Source of the DNA: CAZGAQ01 sp964523405
Lineage (GTDB): Bacteria; Planctomycetota; Phycisphaerae; UBA1845; Fen-1342
Assembly: GCA_964523405.1 (NCBI GenBank)
Contig: CAZGAQ010000006.1
Coordinates: 105,765 to 169,764 of the forward strand
Reading direction: 5' to 3'
DNA length: 64,000 bases
Below the pieces are notes generated by a model. That model searched no databases, was not told the origin of the DNA, and saw only the letters and a program-made list of their open reading frames with translations. This document shows, piece by piece, positions 34,454-43,465 of this stretch. The stretch's first letter is position 1. Each line of letters begins with the position of its first letter. Position numbers and translations under genes: made by a program.

Positions 34454-35533
34454 ATGAGAATGCTTCCGGGTTTGCTGATTGTCGCCACGGCGGCCGCGGC
34501 CCTGTCGGCGGAGTCCGACCCCAGCCGCGTGAAGCTGCGGGCGCAGGCCACCGTGTACGGCCCGACCGCGACGCTCGCGGACGTGCTCGTGCTCACCGAG
34601 GCGGGCCCCGAACTGGCGCAGGCGCTCGAGGGCAAGCCGGTCTTCACCGACGGCCGCTCGGACGCACAGCGCACCGTGACGCACGCGCAGATCGTGCAGC
34701 GCCTCGACGAGCTGGGCGTGAACCTCGCCCGCGTGCTGGTCAGTGGTGCGGCCCGCTGCGAAGTCACGCTGCAGACCAGCCCGCCGGCCCCGCCGACCGG
34801 CGACGTCGTCCTGGCCGCCGACGAGCAGATCCTCCGCACCAAGCCCAGCCGCGGCGCCGCCGCGCCGCTGGCCGCGGCCGTGCCGGGCGCCCGCACCCTG
34901 GCCGAGACCCTGCGGGCGCATCTCGACAACGAGCTGAAGGAACTGGGCGGCCAGGCCGATCTGGAGTTCGACCGCGCCGGCCAGGAGTTCATCCAGCTCA
35001 CCAGCCCACCCTACGAATTCGACGTCTCCAGTGCGGGCGGCGACAAGCTCGGCCTGCGCGAGTTTCGCGTCGTCATTCGCCAGGACAAGCGCGTCCAGCG
35101 CACGGTGCAGATCTTCGCGCACGTGCGGCTGACGCGCCCGGTGGTCGTCGCCAAGCGCCCCCTCAGCATCGGCAACGCCATCCGCCCCGATGACGTCGCC
35201 GTCGAAACCCGCGTGTTCGACAGCACGACCGGCCTGGGGCTCGGCAGTGTCGAGCAGGCGATCGGCCAGCAGGTCAAGAAGTACGTCGCGCTCGGCGGCC
35301 TGGTCGGCCCCGACAGCATCAAGTCTGTCGACCTCGTCGAACGCGCACGCCCCGTGACGATTCTCGGCGCCGGCACCAACGTCCAGGTCCGCCTGACCGG
35401 CGTGGCCCTGGACGCCGGTGGTTACGGCGACACGGTCCGCGTGCGCCTGGGAGACACGCGCACCGGCCGCCGCGAAGTGCGGGGGACGGTCACCGCCCTG
35501 GGCACAGTGCGTATTGCGGAGCCCAATCCATGA
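34454..35533 (+). CDS. flgA: Flagellar P-ring assembly chaperone FlgA
   Basis: 359 aa. A signal peptide (LLIVATAAAALSAES) leads a long N-terminal region and a C-terminal SAF domain (about residues 220-355) with VVVAKRPLSIGNAIRPDDVAV and PVTILGAGTNVQVRL, GYGDTVRVRLGDTRTGRREVRGTV, the FlgA pattern. It chaperones FlgI in the periplasm during P-ring assembly. It is longer than typical FlgA (about 220) because of the N-terminal extension. GGAGG precedes the ATG. Its last four bases overlap the flgH start (ATGA), so translational coupling is likely. Confidence 0.88.
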   Translation: MRMLPGLLIVATAAAALSAESDPSRVKLRAQATVYGPTATLADVLVLTEAGPELAQALEGKPVFTDGRSDAQRTVTHAQIVQRLDELGVNLARVLVSGAARCEVTLQTSPPAPPTGDVVLAADEQILRTKPSRGAAAPLAAAVPGARTLAETLRAHLDNELKELGGQADLEFDRAGQEFIQLTSPPYEFDVSSAGGDKLGLREFRVVIRQDKRVQRTVQIFAHVRLTRPVVVAKRPLSIGNAIRPDDVAVETRVFDSTTGLGLGSVEQAIGQQVKKYVALGGLVGPDSIKSVDLVERARPVTILGAGTNVQVRLTGVALDAGGYGDTVRVRLGDTRTGRREVRGTVTALGTVRIAEPNP

Positions 35534-36354
35534 GTCCTGCCCATCACGTTCGTCTGTCGGCCACGTTCCTGACGCTCGGGCTCCTCGCCTGGGCCACCGG
35601 TCTCGACCCGGCCGCGCCAGCCCGTGCCCAGTCGAATACGCTGTTCGGACGCCGTCCGGCCGCGCCGCCGCCGCCCGCCACCAGCCAGCCCAGCGGCGTC
35701 CCGACCCCGCAGGCCGCCCCGGGGCTGCCTGCCTATCCGACGGAGAATGACCTGCGCAAGACCACCGCGGACCGGCCGCTCAAGCCCAAGACCAACGAAG
35801 TGCTGCTGCGGACGTCGCCTTTCGCCGTCGACGTGCCGGAAACGGAGAAGATCAAGGTCCACGACCAGGTCACGATCATCGTCCGCGAAAGCAAGACGGC
35901 CACGACCGATTCCAAGCTGGAGAGCAAGAAGGACTGGAAGCTCGACAGCGCGCTGGAGAAGTTCATCCGTTTCAGCGACAAGAGCGGCATCGTGCCCGCG
36001 AAGTTCGAGCAGGGCACGCCCGCGGCCCTGTTCAACTACAAGAACGACTACAAGGGGGACGGCAAGTACGACCGCAAGGATGAGCTGACGACGCGCATCC
36101 AGGCGACGGTCGTCGACGTGAAACCCAACGGCACGCTGGTGCTCGAGGCCACCAAGGCCATCGACATCGACGAGGAAGGCTACCGCATCTCCCTGACCGG
36201 CATCTGCCGCGGACAGGACGTCACGCCGCAGAACACCGTGCTCAGCACCCAGATCGCGGACATGGTCATCGACGTGAAGCACAACGGCGCCGTGCGCGAC
36301 GCCACCCGGCGCGGCTGGTTCCAGCGCGCCCTGGACTTCACGCGGTTGTTCTAG
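35530..36354 (+). CDS. flgH: Flagellar L-ring protein FlgH
   Basis: 274 aa. Signal peptide about residues 1-33 (LTLGLLAWATGLDPAAPARA), then a Pro/Ala-rich linker and the FlgH core: VHDQVTIIVRESKTATTDS, GDGKYDRKDELTTRIQATVV, LVLEATKAIDIDEEGYRISL, GICRGQDVTPQNTVLSTQIADMVIDVKHNGAVRDATRRGWF. It forms the outer-membrane L ring. Standard FlgH is a lipoprotein with an N-terminal Cys, but no Cys is present near this signal sequence, so anchoring must differ. It starts inside flgA by ATGA. Confidence 0.9.
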   Translation: MSPAHHVRLSATFLTLGLLAWATGLDPAAPARAQSNTLFGRRPAAPPPPATSQPSGVPTPQAAPGLPAYPTENDLRKTTADRPLKPKTNEVLLRTSPFAVDVPETEKIKVHDQVTIIVRESKTATTDSKLESKKDWKLDSALEKFIRFSDKSGIVPAKFEQGTPAALFNYKNDYKGDGKYDRKDELTTRIQATVVDVKPNGTLVLEATKAIDIDEEGYRISLTGICRGQDVTPQNTVLSTQIADMVIDVKHNGAVRDATRRGWFQRALDFTRLF

Positions 36355-36387
36355 CAGCGGGCGCAGCGCCCCGCACAGGAAGGCTCC

Positions 36388-37542
36388 ATGCGGTCACGGA
36401 TGCACATGGCGACTCGCCGGTTTCCCCACGAATGGGACAGCCTCGCGCGCGTTTGCGCCTGGTACCTGGCCAGCGCGGCGCTGCTCGGCGCCCTGGCGGC
36501 GGTCTCTGCGGCGCGCGGCGAAGTCCGCGTCCAGGACATCGCCCGCCTGCAGGGCCAGCGCACCAACAAGCTGATGGGCTACGGCCTGGTCGTCGGCCTC
36601 AACGGCACCGGCGACGGCGAAAAGTACCTGCCCACCATGCGGGCGCTGATGCGGCTGCACCAGCGCTACCACGCCCCGATCATCGCCGACGCCGACGTCA
36701 AGGGTAACCGCAGCGTCGCCCTCGTCGTCGTCGAGGCCACCATTCCCGAGTTCGGCGCCCGCGAAGGCCAGGCACTGGACGTCACCGTCGCGGCCATCGG
36801 CGCCGCCAAGAGCCTCCGCGGCGGCCAACTCCTCACCACCCCGCTGCAGTACGCCATGTTCGACGACAAGGAGCCGGACACGCAGCACATCCTCGCGCTG
36901 GCCGGCGGCAAGCTGCTCGTCCCCAGCGACGTCGAGGCCACCCGCGGCACCGTCCCGCAGGGCGCGACGCTCGAAGAGGACTTCATCTACAACTTCATCG
37001 AAGGCGGCCGCATCACGCTCGTGCTCGACGATACCCACGCCGGCTGGACCTGGGCCCACATGGTCGCCCGCGCCCTGAACCACGAGCTCGCCAACGCCGC
37101 CGCCCTGCAGGACCCGAATGTCAACAGCCCCGTGGTCTCCGGTACCACCGCCGTCGCCCTGGGACCCAAGAACATCCTGGTGACCGTCCCGGCCTATGAG
37201 CTGGCCAACCCCGCGAACTTCATCAGCCGCGTGTTGCAGACCCAGCTCTTCATGCTGCCCGAACAGGCCGCGCGCGTCACCCTCAACCGCACCACCAAGA
37301 ACATCTCGTTCACCGGGACCGTCACCGTCTCCCCAACCGTCCTGCAGCTTCCGGGCCTGGGCACCGTCCTGATCGGCAAGCCCGACGCGGCCAAGGACAA
37401 GAACGGCGTCAGCCAACCCGTCCGCTTCAGCGAACTGCTCGACACGCTCTCCTCGATCAAGGCCACGCCGGACCAGCTCATGGACGCCGTGGAACAACTG
37501 CACAAGAGCGGCACGCTCCACGCGCAGTTGCAGTACGAGTGA
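36388..37542 (+). CDS. flgI: Flagellar P-ring protein FlgI
   Basis: 384 aa, close to the family norm. Signal peptide VCAWYLASAALLGALAAVSAARG, mature start EVRVQDIARLQGQRTNKLMG. Then YGLVVGLNGTGDG, LVVVEATIPEFGAREGQALDVTVAAIGAAKSLRGGQLLTTPL, NISFTGTVTVSPTVLQLPGL and the C-terminal LSSIKATPDQLMDAVEQLHKSGTLHA are all characteristic. It forms the P ring in the periplasmic peptidoglycan layer. AGGAAGG lies just upstream of the start. A rod-binding (FlgJ-N) gene follows. Confidence 0.95.
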   Translation: MRSRMHMATRRFPHEWDSLARVCAWYLASAALLGALAAVSAARGEVRVQDIARLQGQRTNKLMGYGLVVGLNGTGDGEKYLPTMRALMRLHQRYHAPIIADADVKGNRSVALVVVEATIPEFGAREGQALDVTVAAIGAAKSLRGGQLLTTPLQYAMFDDKEPDTQHILALAGGKLLVPSDVEATRGTVPQGATLEEDFIYNFIEGGRITLVLDDTHAGWTWAHMVARALNHELANAAALQDPNVNSPVVSGTTAVALGPKNILVTVPAYELANPANFISRVLQTQLFMLPEQAARVTLNRTTKNISFTGTVTVSPTVLQLPGLGTVLIGKPDAAKDKNGVSQPVRFSELLDTLSSIKATPDQLMDAVEQLHKSGTLHAQLQYE

Positions 37543-37597
37543 CTCCGCCGGGCTGCCCTGGGGCGACCCGGGAACCGGTAAGGTCGGATGCGAATTG

Positions 37598-38080
37598 ATG
37601 CTTGCTGCCCTGGACAACTCGACCGCCCGCCGCGCCGCGACGCTCGCGTCACCGGCGACGACCACTTCCGGGGCCGGCACCGCCAGCCAGGATGCCCAGG
37701 ACCTGCGTACAGTGCGCAGCCTGGGCCGCCGTGCCGATGCGCAAGACCCGCGCGTCGCGCGCCAGGCCGCGGCCCAGATGCTCAGCGAGCTCTTCTTCGG
37801 CCCGATGCTCGCGGAAATGCGCCAGTTCCCCTTCGGCCGCGAGCTGGCCACGGGCGGGCGCCTGGAGGCCACGTTCGGCGCGCAGCTCGACCAGCGACTC
37901 GCCGACACCGTGGCCGGCAGCAGCACCGCCCTCGTGCGCCAGGTGCTGCACCAGATGGATACCCAGATCGGTGGCGGCGCCACCGACGACGCCGCGCCGA
38001 CGACCGTCCCCGGCCAGGACCGCACCTGGTGGCCGGCCCAGACCGCAACCTCGGATTCCTCTCTGCGAGGTGCCGCTTGA
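37598..38080 (+). CDS. flgJ: FlgJ-type rod-binding protein (N-terminal domain only)
   Basis: 160 aa from the ATG at 37598 (a TTG one codon earlier is possible). The central AAAQMLSELFFGPMLAEMRQ, then FPFGRELATGGRLEATFGAQLDQRLADTVAGSSTALVRQVL matches the rod-binding domain of FlgJ (A-x-QF-x-x-LL..MR). Canonical FlgJ has a C-terminal muramidase (beta-N-acetylglucosaminidase) domain of about 150 residues, which is absent here. This short form is common outside gamma-proteobacteria. It caps the growing rod. Its stop codon overlaps the next TTG start as TTGA. Confidence 0.75.
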   Translation: MLAALDNSTARRAATLASPATTTSGAGTASQDAQDLRTVRSLGRRADAQDPRVARQAAAQMLSELFFGPMLAEMRQFPFGRELATGGRLEATFGAQLDQRLADTVAGSSTALVRQVLHQMDTQIGGGATDDAAPTTVPGQDRTWWPAQTATSDSSLRGAA

Positions 38081-38637
38081 CCGCGACTTTCGCTTCCTCG
38101 AATGCCGCCGCCGCGCGCGCGCCGCGGCCCGCCGCCCCGGACGCGGCCTGCACCGAGCTGCTCGCCAGCCTCACGGACTGGCTCGCCCTCCTGCGGCAAC
38201 TCGTCGCGCTGACCACGCGCAAGCTTGCCGCCCTGCGCACCGCGGACAGCAGCGCGCTCGAACAACTGGCGGCAGAGGAAGGCGAACGCGTCCGCGACCT
38301 GCTCGCCAGGAGCGCCTCCCGGGCCGCAGTTCTTGCCCGCGTCGCGCAGAGCCTGCCGGGCGGCCCCCCCCCGCGGCTCACGCTGACCGCGCTCGCGGAT
38401 GGCCTCGCCGAGCCCGCAGCCTCGGTTTTGCGGGCCAGAATCGCGGCGTTGCGGGAAGCCGCCACCGAATTGCAGCGAAAAAACGCCGTCGTCGCGCAGG
38501 TGGCACAGAACCTGCAAGGTCACATTCGCAGTGTCTTCACCGAGCTGGCCAAAGCCACGCAAGAGTGCGTGGTCTACGGCGCCGGAGGCCAGCCGGAGGC
38601 AAGCAGCCGGCGCTGCTGGGTAGATGCAGTCGGGTGA
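38077..38637 (+). CDS. FlgN-like flagellar export chaperone
   Basis: 186 aa from a TTG at 38077, GAGG 6 nt upstream, overlapping the flgJ stop (TTGA). Low-complexity N-terminus, then helical ELLASLTDWLALLRQLVALT, TRKLAALRTADSSALEQLAA, EEGERVRDLLA and a long C-terminal helix ARIAALREAATELQRKNAVV, AQVAQNLQGHIRSVFTELAK. This resembles FlgN, the chaperone of FlgK and FlgL that keeps them unfolded for export. Position directly before flgK supports it. The match is by helix pattern and gene order, so moderate confidence. Confidence 0.65.
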   Translation: MTATFASSNAAAARAPRPAAPDAACTELLASLTDWLALLRQLVALTTRKLAALRTADSSALEQLAAEEGERVRDLLARSASRAAVLARVAQSLPGGPPPRLTLTALADGLAEPAASVLRARIAALREAATELQRKNAVVAQVAQNLQGHIRSVFTELAKATQECVVYGAGGQPEASSRRCWVDAVG

Positions 38638-38640
38638 ACT

Positions 38641-40347
38641 GTGGCAGTTTTGGGTGCTTCATTCCAGATCGGACGCAGCGCGTTGGCCGCCTACCAGTCG
38701 GCCCTGGCCCTCACGGGTCAGAACATCGCCAACGTCGGCAATGCCAACTACACGCGTCAGTCCGCACAGCTCACCGCGCTGCCGGGTGGCTACACCCTGG
38801 GCGGGATCGTCGCCGGCACGGGCGTCGGCATTGACGCCCTGCGGCGACACCTCGACGAAGCGCTCGAGAGCCGCCTGCGGCTCGCCCAGGCCGAACGCTC
38901 CGGCGCCCAGACGTGCCACGAGCTGCTCAGCCGCATCGAGAACATCTACAACGAGCTCGGCGACAGCGACCTCTCCAGTCAGCTCGGCGGCCTGTTCAGT
39001 GCCTTCTCCAGTCTGCAGACCGATCCGACGGATACGGCCGCCCGCAATACCGTCCTGACCTCGGCGGCGTCCGTCGTCGCCACGCTGCAGCGGCAGCGCA
39101 GCGGCGTGCTCGGCATCGTCAGCGACCTCAATGACGGTGCCGTCGCGGCCACCGAGCAGGTCAACGATTCCCTCCGCCAGATCGCCCAGCTCAATCAGCA
39201 GATCGTCGCGGCCAGCGCCCGGGGGCGCGGCGGCGACAGTGCGCTGCGCGACCAGCGCGACGCCCTGCTGCGCGGCCTGTCCGAGGTCATGGATCTCCAG
39301 ACGCGCGAGCAGGCAAACGGCTCGCTCAACGTCTACGTCGGCAGCCAGCCGCTCGTCGAGTTCAGCCAGGCCCGTACGCTCACCACCGCGCGTGTGCGGG
39401 TGAACGGCGTCGAACGCATGGACATCCGCTTCGCCGACGACAACAGCACCGTTCCGGTCAGCGCCGGCCAGCTCGGCGCCCTCGTGGCCGCCCGCAATAC
39501 GGCGTCCGAGCAGGTGCAGAGCCTCGATCAGCTCGCCAATGGACTGATCTACGAAGTCAACCGCGTGCACGCCAGCGGCGTGGGCCTGGCCGGCTACACG
39601 CAGCTCACGGGCAGCTATGCGGTGGCCGACTTCAAGGCCCCGCTGAACAGCGCGGCCGCCGGCCTGGCCTTCCCGATTCAGAACGGCTCGTTCGTCGTGC
39701 ACCTCCGCAACCAGACCACGGGGCTCGAAACCACGCAGCTCGTCAAGGTCGATCTGGATGGCGTCGGGGCGGCGGACATCAGCCTGGCCGACCTCGCCGC
39801 CCGCCTCGACGCCGTGCCCGGGCTGCAGGCCGGTATCACGACGGACAACCGGCTGCAGCTCAACGCGGACTCGGGCTACGAAGTCTCCTTCACGGAAGAC
39901 AGCTCCGGCGCTCTTGCGGCTTTGGGTCTGGCCGGGTTCTTCACGGGCACCGATGCGGCCACGATCCAGGTCGCCGACGCCGTGCGCAACAACCCCAACC
40001 TGATCGCCGCCGGGCTCAACGGCGCCCCGGGCGACGGCGGCAACGCCGGCCTGCTCGCCGCCGTCGGGACGCGGGCCAGCGCCCTGCTCGGTGGCAACAG
40101 CGTCCAGGACTTCCACGCCGGACTCGTGAGCCGGCTGGCGACCGAGACCGCCGCGGCCCAGGCCGCCTTCGATGCCGAGGATACGGTGTACAGCGGCCTG
40201 CGCGCCCAGCGCGAATCCACCAGCGGCGTCAACCTTGATGAGGAAGCGATCAATCTGACCATGTTCGAGCGTTCGTTCCAGGGCGCTTCGCGCTATCTGA
40301 GCGTCGTGAACTCGCTCGCGGATGAGGTGCTCAATCTCGTGCAATAG
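38641..40347 (+). CDS. flgK: Flagellar hook-associated protein FlgK (HAP1)
   Basis: 568 aa from a GTG 3 nt after the flgN-like stop. It has the FlgK N-terminus GASFQIGRSALAAYQSALALTGQNIANVGNANYTRQ (the rod-hook-filament junction motif), DLSSQLGGLFSAFSSLQTDPT, VNDSLRQIAQLNQQIVAASA, and the C-terminal VNLDEEAINLTMFERSFQGASRYLSVVNSLADEVLNLVQ, all typical. It forms the first hook-filament junction ring. The central variable domain shows IN-motif-like LQVADAVRNNPNLIAAG. FlgL follows 30 nt downstream. Confidence 0.95.
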   Translation: MAVLGASFQIGRSALAAYQSALALTGQNIANVGNANYTRQSAQLTALPGGYTLGGIVAGTGVGIDALRRHLDEALESRLRLAQAERSGAQTCHELLSRIENIYNELGDSDLSSQLGGLFSAFSSLQTDPTDTAARNTVLTSAASVVATLQRQRSGVLGIVSDLNDGAVAATEQVNDSLRQIAQLNQQIVAASARGRGGDSALRDQRDALLRGLSEVMDLQTREQANGSLNVYVGSQPLVEFSQARTLTTARVRVNGVERMDIRFADDNSTVPVSAGQLGALVAARNTASEQVQSLDQLANGLIYEVNRVHASGVGLAGYTQLTGSYAVADFKAPLNSAAAGLAFPIQNGSFVVHLRNQTTGLETTQLVKVDLDGVGAADISLADLAARLDAVPGLQAGITTDNRLQLNADSGYEVSFTEDSSGALAALGLAGFFTGTDAATIQVADAVRNNPNLIAAGLNGAPGDGGNAGLLAAVGTRASALLGGNSVQDFHAGLVSRLATETAAAQAAFDAEDTVYSGLRAQRESTSGVNLDEEAINLTMFERSFQGASRYLSVVNSLADEVLNLVQ

Positions 40348-40377
40348 GCACGCCCCAGGACAAAGGACTGTCGCCCC

Positions 40378-42282
40378 ATGGCCGTGACTCCCGTCAACCT
40401 GTCGCGCATCAGCTTCAACCAGCGGGTCTACAACCTGCAGGAAGCGCTGCGCCGCAATCAGCTCGGGTTGTACGGCGTGCAGAACAGCCTGACGACCGGC
40501 CTGCGCTTCACCCGCCCCAGCGAGGACCCGCTGCGGTCCGCCTCGGCCGCCAACCTGCAATTGCGGCTCGAGCGTCTCGAGCGCGTCGCCACGAACGTCG
40601 CGAGCGTCAATGGCACGCTCACCGAAGTCGAGTCGGCCACTCAGGACGCCCTCGATCTCTTCGAGCAGGCGCGCAGCCTGTCCGTCCAGGTGGTGGGCGA
40701 CACCACCACGACGGATGAACGCAAGTCGCTCGCCACCGTCGTCGACTCGCTCATTGACCAGCTCATCAGCGTCGGCAACCGCAAGTACCTGAACACCTAC
40801 CTCTTCGCCGGTCAGCAGGACCGCCCGCCCTTCGTGATGGGCCCGGACGGCGTGCGCTATACCGGCGACGGCAACCGCCGCGAAACCGTGGTCGACACCG
40901 ACAACCAGGTCGCGTCCTTCACCGTCAACGGCGTCGAGTTCTTCGGGGCCGTTTCGACGGAAGTGCGCGGCACCGTCGACCTCGATCCCGCCCTCCGGCG
41001 CGATACCCGCCTGAGCACGCTCGGCGGCACCACCGGCCGCGGCGTGCAACTCGGTCATCTCCGCGTGCAGGTCGGCACCGACCAGAGCGAGATCGACCTG
41101 AGCGCGGCGGACACGATCGGCGACGTGATCGACCGCCTCAACGCCAACCTCCCGCCCGGCGTGACCGCCGAACTCGGCACGCGCGGCATCGTGCTGCGTC
41201 AGGTCGGCTTCCGTCAGGTCACGGTCTCCGAGGTCGGTGGCGGTCAAACCGCCCGTGACCTGGGCCTGGGGGGCACGTTCGTCGCCGCTACCAGCGTCGA
41301 AGCGGATCTCCAGCCGCGCCTGACCACCCTGTCCCCGGTGGCGGCGTTGCGCGGTGGCGCCGGCCTCGACCTCACCCAGACCTTCATCATTCGCAACGGC
41401 TCCCGCGCCGCCACGATCGATCTCAGTCAGGCCCAGACCGTCCAGGACGTGCTCAACGCCATCAACACGGCTGACGTGGATGCCTGGGCGCAGATCGGCT
41501 CCGATGGCCGGACCCTCCAGGTCGTCAGTCGCGTCTCCGGCTGCAACCTGCAGATCGAGGAGAACGGCGGCCAGCTTGCGACCCAGCTCGGCCTGCGCTC
41601 GTTGCAGGCCGGCACGGCCCTGGCCGCCCTCAACGAGGGCCGCGGGGTGAACCCCGTCAGCGGCGCGGACCTGCGGATCACCACCGCCAGCGGCGCGACG
41701 CTCGATGTCGACCTGGACGGCGCCGCCACGATCCAGGATGTCCTGGACCGGCTCAACGCGGCCGGCGGCGGAGCCATCGCCGCCACGCTGAACGTGCGCG
41801 GCAACGGGATCACGATCACCGACCGCACGGCCGGTGCGGGCACGCTCACGATCGCCGCCCAGAACAACTCGCCGGCGGTGGTGGAGCTGGGCCTCGACGT
41901 CACGGCCAGCGGCGGCCAACTCATCGGCAAGGATACCAACCCGCAGCGGGCGGACAGCCCGTTCACCGCGCTGCTCGAGCTGCGGGCGGGTCTGAATACG
42001 GATGATCGCGTCGTCCTGGAGCGCGCCGGCGAGCGGATCGAGCGCGTGCTCCTCGCGATGCAGCAGGTCCAGGGTCAGGCGGCCAGCCAGGCCCGCAACA
42101 TGGCCGACCGGGCCGACCGCGTCGAAACCGAGCAGTCGGCCGCGCAGGTCCTGCTCAGCAACGTGCGTGATGTGGATTTGACGGACGCCGTGGTTCGCTT
42201 TCAGCAGCTCCAGACGGCGCTGCAGGCGAACCTGCAGACGGCTTCGCAGGTAATGAACCTGTCGCTGCTGGATTACTTGTAG
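40378..42282 (+). CDS. flgL: Flagellar hook-associated protein FlgL (HAP3), enlarged
   Basis: 634 aa, about twice the length of standard FlgL (300-320). The N-terminus (VNLSRISFNQRVYNLQEALRRNQLGLYGVQNSLTTGLRFTRPSEDPL) and C-terminus (DVDLTDAVVRFQQLQTALQANLQTASQVMNLSLLDYL) are FlgL-type coiled-coils. The central insertion (about 220-560) contains at least three flagellin-hook-IN-like repeats, with GAGLDLTQTFIIRNGSRAATIDLSQAQTVQDVLNAIN and SGADLRITTASGATLDVDLDGAATIQDVLDRLN being the clearest. It should form the second junction ring with a larger surface-exposed part. It is followed by a strong hairpin. Confidence 0.92.
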   Translation: MAVTPVNLSRISFNQRVYNLQEALRRNQLGLYGVQNSLTTGLRFTRPSEDPLRSASAANLQLRLERLERVATNVASVNGTLTEVESATQDALDLFEQARSLSVQVVGDTTTTDERKSLATVVDSLIDQLISVGNRKYLNTYLFAGQQDRPPFVMGPDGVRYTGDGNRRETVVDTDNQVASFTVNGVEFFGAVSTEVRGTVDLDPALRRDTRLSTLGGTTGRGVQLGHLRVQVGTDQSEIDLSAADTIGDVIDRLNANLPPGVTAELGTRGIVLRQVGFRQVTVSEVGGGQTARDLGLGGTFVAATSVEADLQPRLTTLSPVAALRGGAGLDLTQTFIIRNGSRAATIDLSQAQTVQDVLNAINTADVDAWAQIGSDGRTLQVVSRVSGCNLQIEENGGQLATQLGLRSLQAGTALAALNEGRGVNPVSGADLRITTASGATLDVDLDGAATIQDVLDRLNAAGGGAIAATLNVRGNGITITDRTAGAGTLTIAAQNNSPAVVELGLDVTASGGQLIGKDTNPQRADSPFTALLELRAGLNTDDRVVLERAGERIERVLLAMQQVQGQAASQARNMADRADRVETEQSAAQVLLSNVRDVDLTDAVVRFQQLQTALQANLQTASQVMNLSLLDYL

Positions 42283-42353
42283 TCGGCAGAGGCAGTCCTG
42301 GGGAAAGGCAACGGCTGGCGGGCGTACGAGGGCTCGGTGCCCGCCGCCGGAGG

Positions 42354-42369
42354 TTGGCCCGCGGAGTGC
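42354..42369 (+). promoter_or_regulatory. Weak sigma-54-like site before fliW
   Basis: TTGGCCCGCGGAGTGC with GG and GC doublets 10 nt apart, but with deviations at the -24 CA and the -12 TT positions. It sits 126 nt before fliW and immediately before the hairpin. GC-rich DNA gives such matches by chance. Confidence 0.25.
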
Positions 42370-42395
42370 GGGCCGGGCCGGAGTTGCCCGGCCCG
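42369..42395. terminator. Perfect 10-bp hairpin after flgL
   Basis: CGGGCCGGGC (42369-42378) and GCCCGGCCCG (42386-42395) with a 7-nt loop. It has no T-run, so it may be a processing or Rho-type stem separating flgL from fliW. Confidence 0.5.
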
Positions 42396-42479
42396 ACGGA
42401 CGGCAGACTGGATCCCGGCTGCAGGCGGCCGGACGTCCGTCGGGTAACCGCCAGGACACGAGCCTTGTGGAGCTCAGGA

Positions 42480-42932
42480 ATGCTCATCAACACGACCCGA
42501 TTCGGACCGGTGGAAGTGGACGACGCCCGCATCATCACGTTCGCGGACGGCATCCTCGGTTTCCCCCAGCACCGGCGCTACGCTCTGATCCAGAGCTCGC
42601 CCGATCCGGTGTTCTTCTGGCTGCAGTCCGTGGAGGACCCCGCCCTGGCGTTCGTCGTCTGCGATCCGCTGACGTTCGTCCGGGACTACCAGGTGCCCAT
42701 CCGCAAGGACGACGTGACCGCCCTGGGGCTGGCGAACCTGGAGGCCTGTCAGGTCCTGGCCATCGTCAACAAGGTGGATGGCTACCTGACGGCGAACCTG
42801 CTCGGTCCGCTCGTGATCGGTACGCATTCCCTGGCCGGCAAACAACTGGTTCTCTCGGATAAGCGGTATAGCACGCGGTACCGCCTCCTGGCGATGGACG
42901 CCATCCAGGCGCCGGTCGCGAAAACCGCGTAA
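42480..42932 (+). CDS. fliW: Flagellar assembly factor FliW
   Basis: 150 aa from the ATG at 42480 with AGGA upstream. The longer frame (from 42354) has no good start. INTTRFGPVEVDDARIITFADGILGFPQHRRYALI and PVFFWLQSVEDPALAFVVCDPLTFVRDYQV, plus LLGPLVIGTHSLAGKQLVLSDKRYSTRYRLLA, are FliW hallmarks. In Bacillus FliW binds flagellin and CsrA, relieving CsrA repression when flagellin is exported. The gene order fliW-csrA-flagellin here is the same. Confidence 0.95.
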   Translation: MLINTTRFGPVEVDDARIITFADGILGFPQHRRYALIQSSPDPVFFWLQSVEDPALAFVVCDPLTFVRDYQVPIRKDDVTALGLANLEACQVLAIVNKVDGYLTANLLGPLVIGTHSLAGKQLVLSDKRYSTRYRLLAMDAIQAPVAKTA

Positions 42933-42971
42933 TTCACCGCGAGGTAGTAGTGTTTCGGAAGGCTGGTGGAG

Positions 42972-42977
42972 TATAAT
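42972..42977 (+). promoter_or_regulatory. Possible -10 element TATAAT before csrA
   Basis: TATAAT about 155 nt before the csrA start, in otherwise GC-rich DNA. No clear -35 hexamer at 16-18 nt upstream. Confidence 0.3.
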
Positions 42978-43132
42978 GATGACGGGCGTAGTCTACGTCT
43001 ACGGAACGCGGGAACCGCGTTGGGCGCGAGGCGCTGCCGCCATCATCCTGCCGGACCCCGCCGTGGGTCGGTTGGCCCTGCCCCTTTCGATTCCCGTCCG
43101 GCAAGGCATCGGCATTAAGGAAGGAGCCGCGG

Positions 43133-43378
43133 ATGTTGGTGCTCTCAAGACAACGCGACGAATCCATCATCGTCGGCGACAACGTCCAAATCACGATCGT
43201 CGATATTCGGGGCGACAAAGTACGACTGGGCATCGAAGCCCCGCCCCATATCGCCGTGCATCGCAAGGAAGTGTTCGAAGCCATCCAGCGCGAGAACCGC
43301 AAGGCCGCGGGGGTTACCTCCGACGATCTGGCGGCAGCCCCCTCGCGACACGAGGAGCGACCGCACCCCAGCAAGTAA
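43133..43378 (+). CDS. csrA: Carbon storage / flagellin translation regulator CsrA
   Basis: 81 aa. MLVLSRQRDESIIVGDNVQI then VDIRGDKVRLGIEAPPHIAVHRKEVFEAIQRENR is the CsrA consensus (dimeric RNA binder with conserved L4, R6, R44 and so on). It has an extra Ser/His/Pro-rich tail of about 22 residues. A strong AAGGAAGGAG lies before the ATG and contains GGA motifs that could bind CsrA itself. It follows fliW by 200 nt and precedes the first flagellin by 87 nt. The target is likely the flagellin leader, based on the FliW-CsrA-Hag model. Confidence 0.95.
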   Translation: MLVLSRQRDESIIVGDNVQITIVDIRGDKVRLGIEAPPHIAVHRKEVFEAIQRENRKAAGVTSDDLAAAPSRHEERPHPSK

Positions 43379-43465
43379 CCTCCGGCTTCGCGACGTTTTC
43401 CGTTTTCCCACTGTTCCCAACTTGGCTTTTCACTTCAGCCACGAACCGTTCAAGGAGGATGGCTA

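Noticed and set aside
38659..42459. 1266-aa open frame on the minus strand opposite flgK and flgL
   Set aside because: It is the antisense shadow of two clear flagellar genes. Composition is Ala/Gly/Arg/Val-rich with no domain and no ribosome-binding site; long antisense frames are expected from high-GC codon use.
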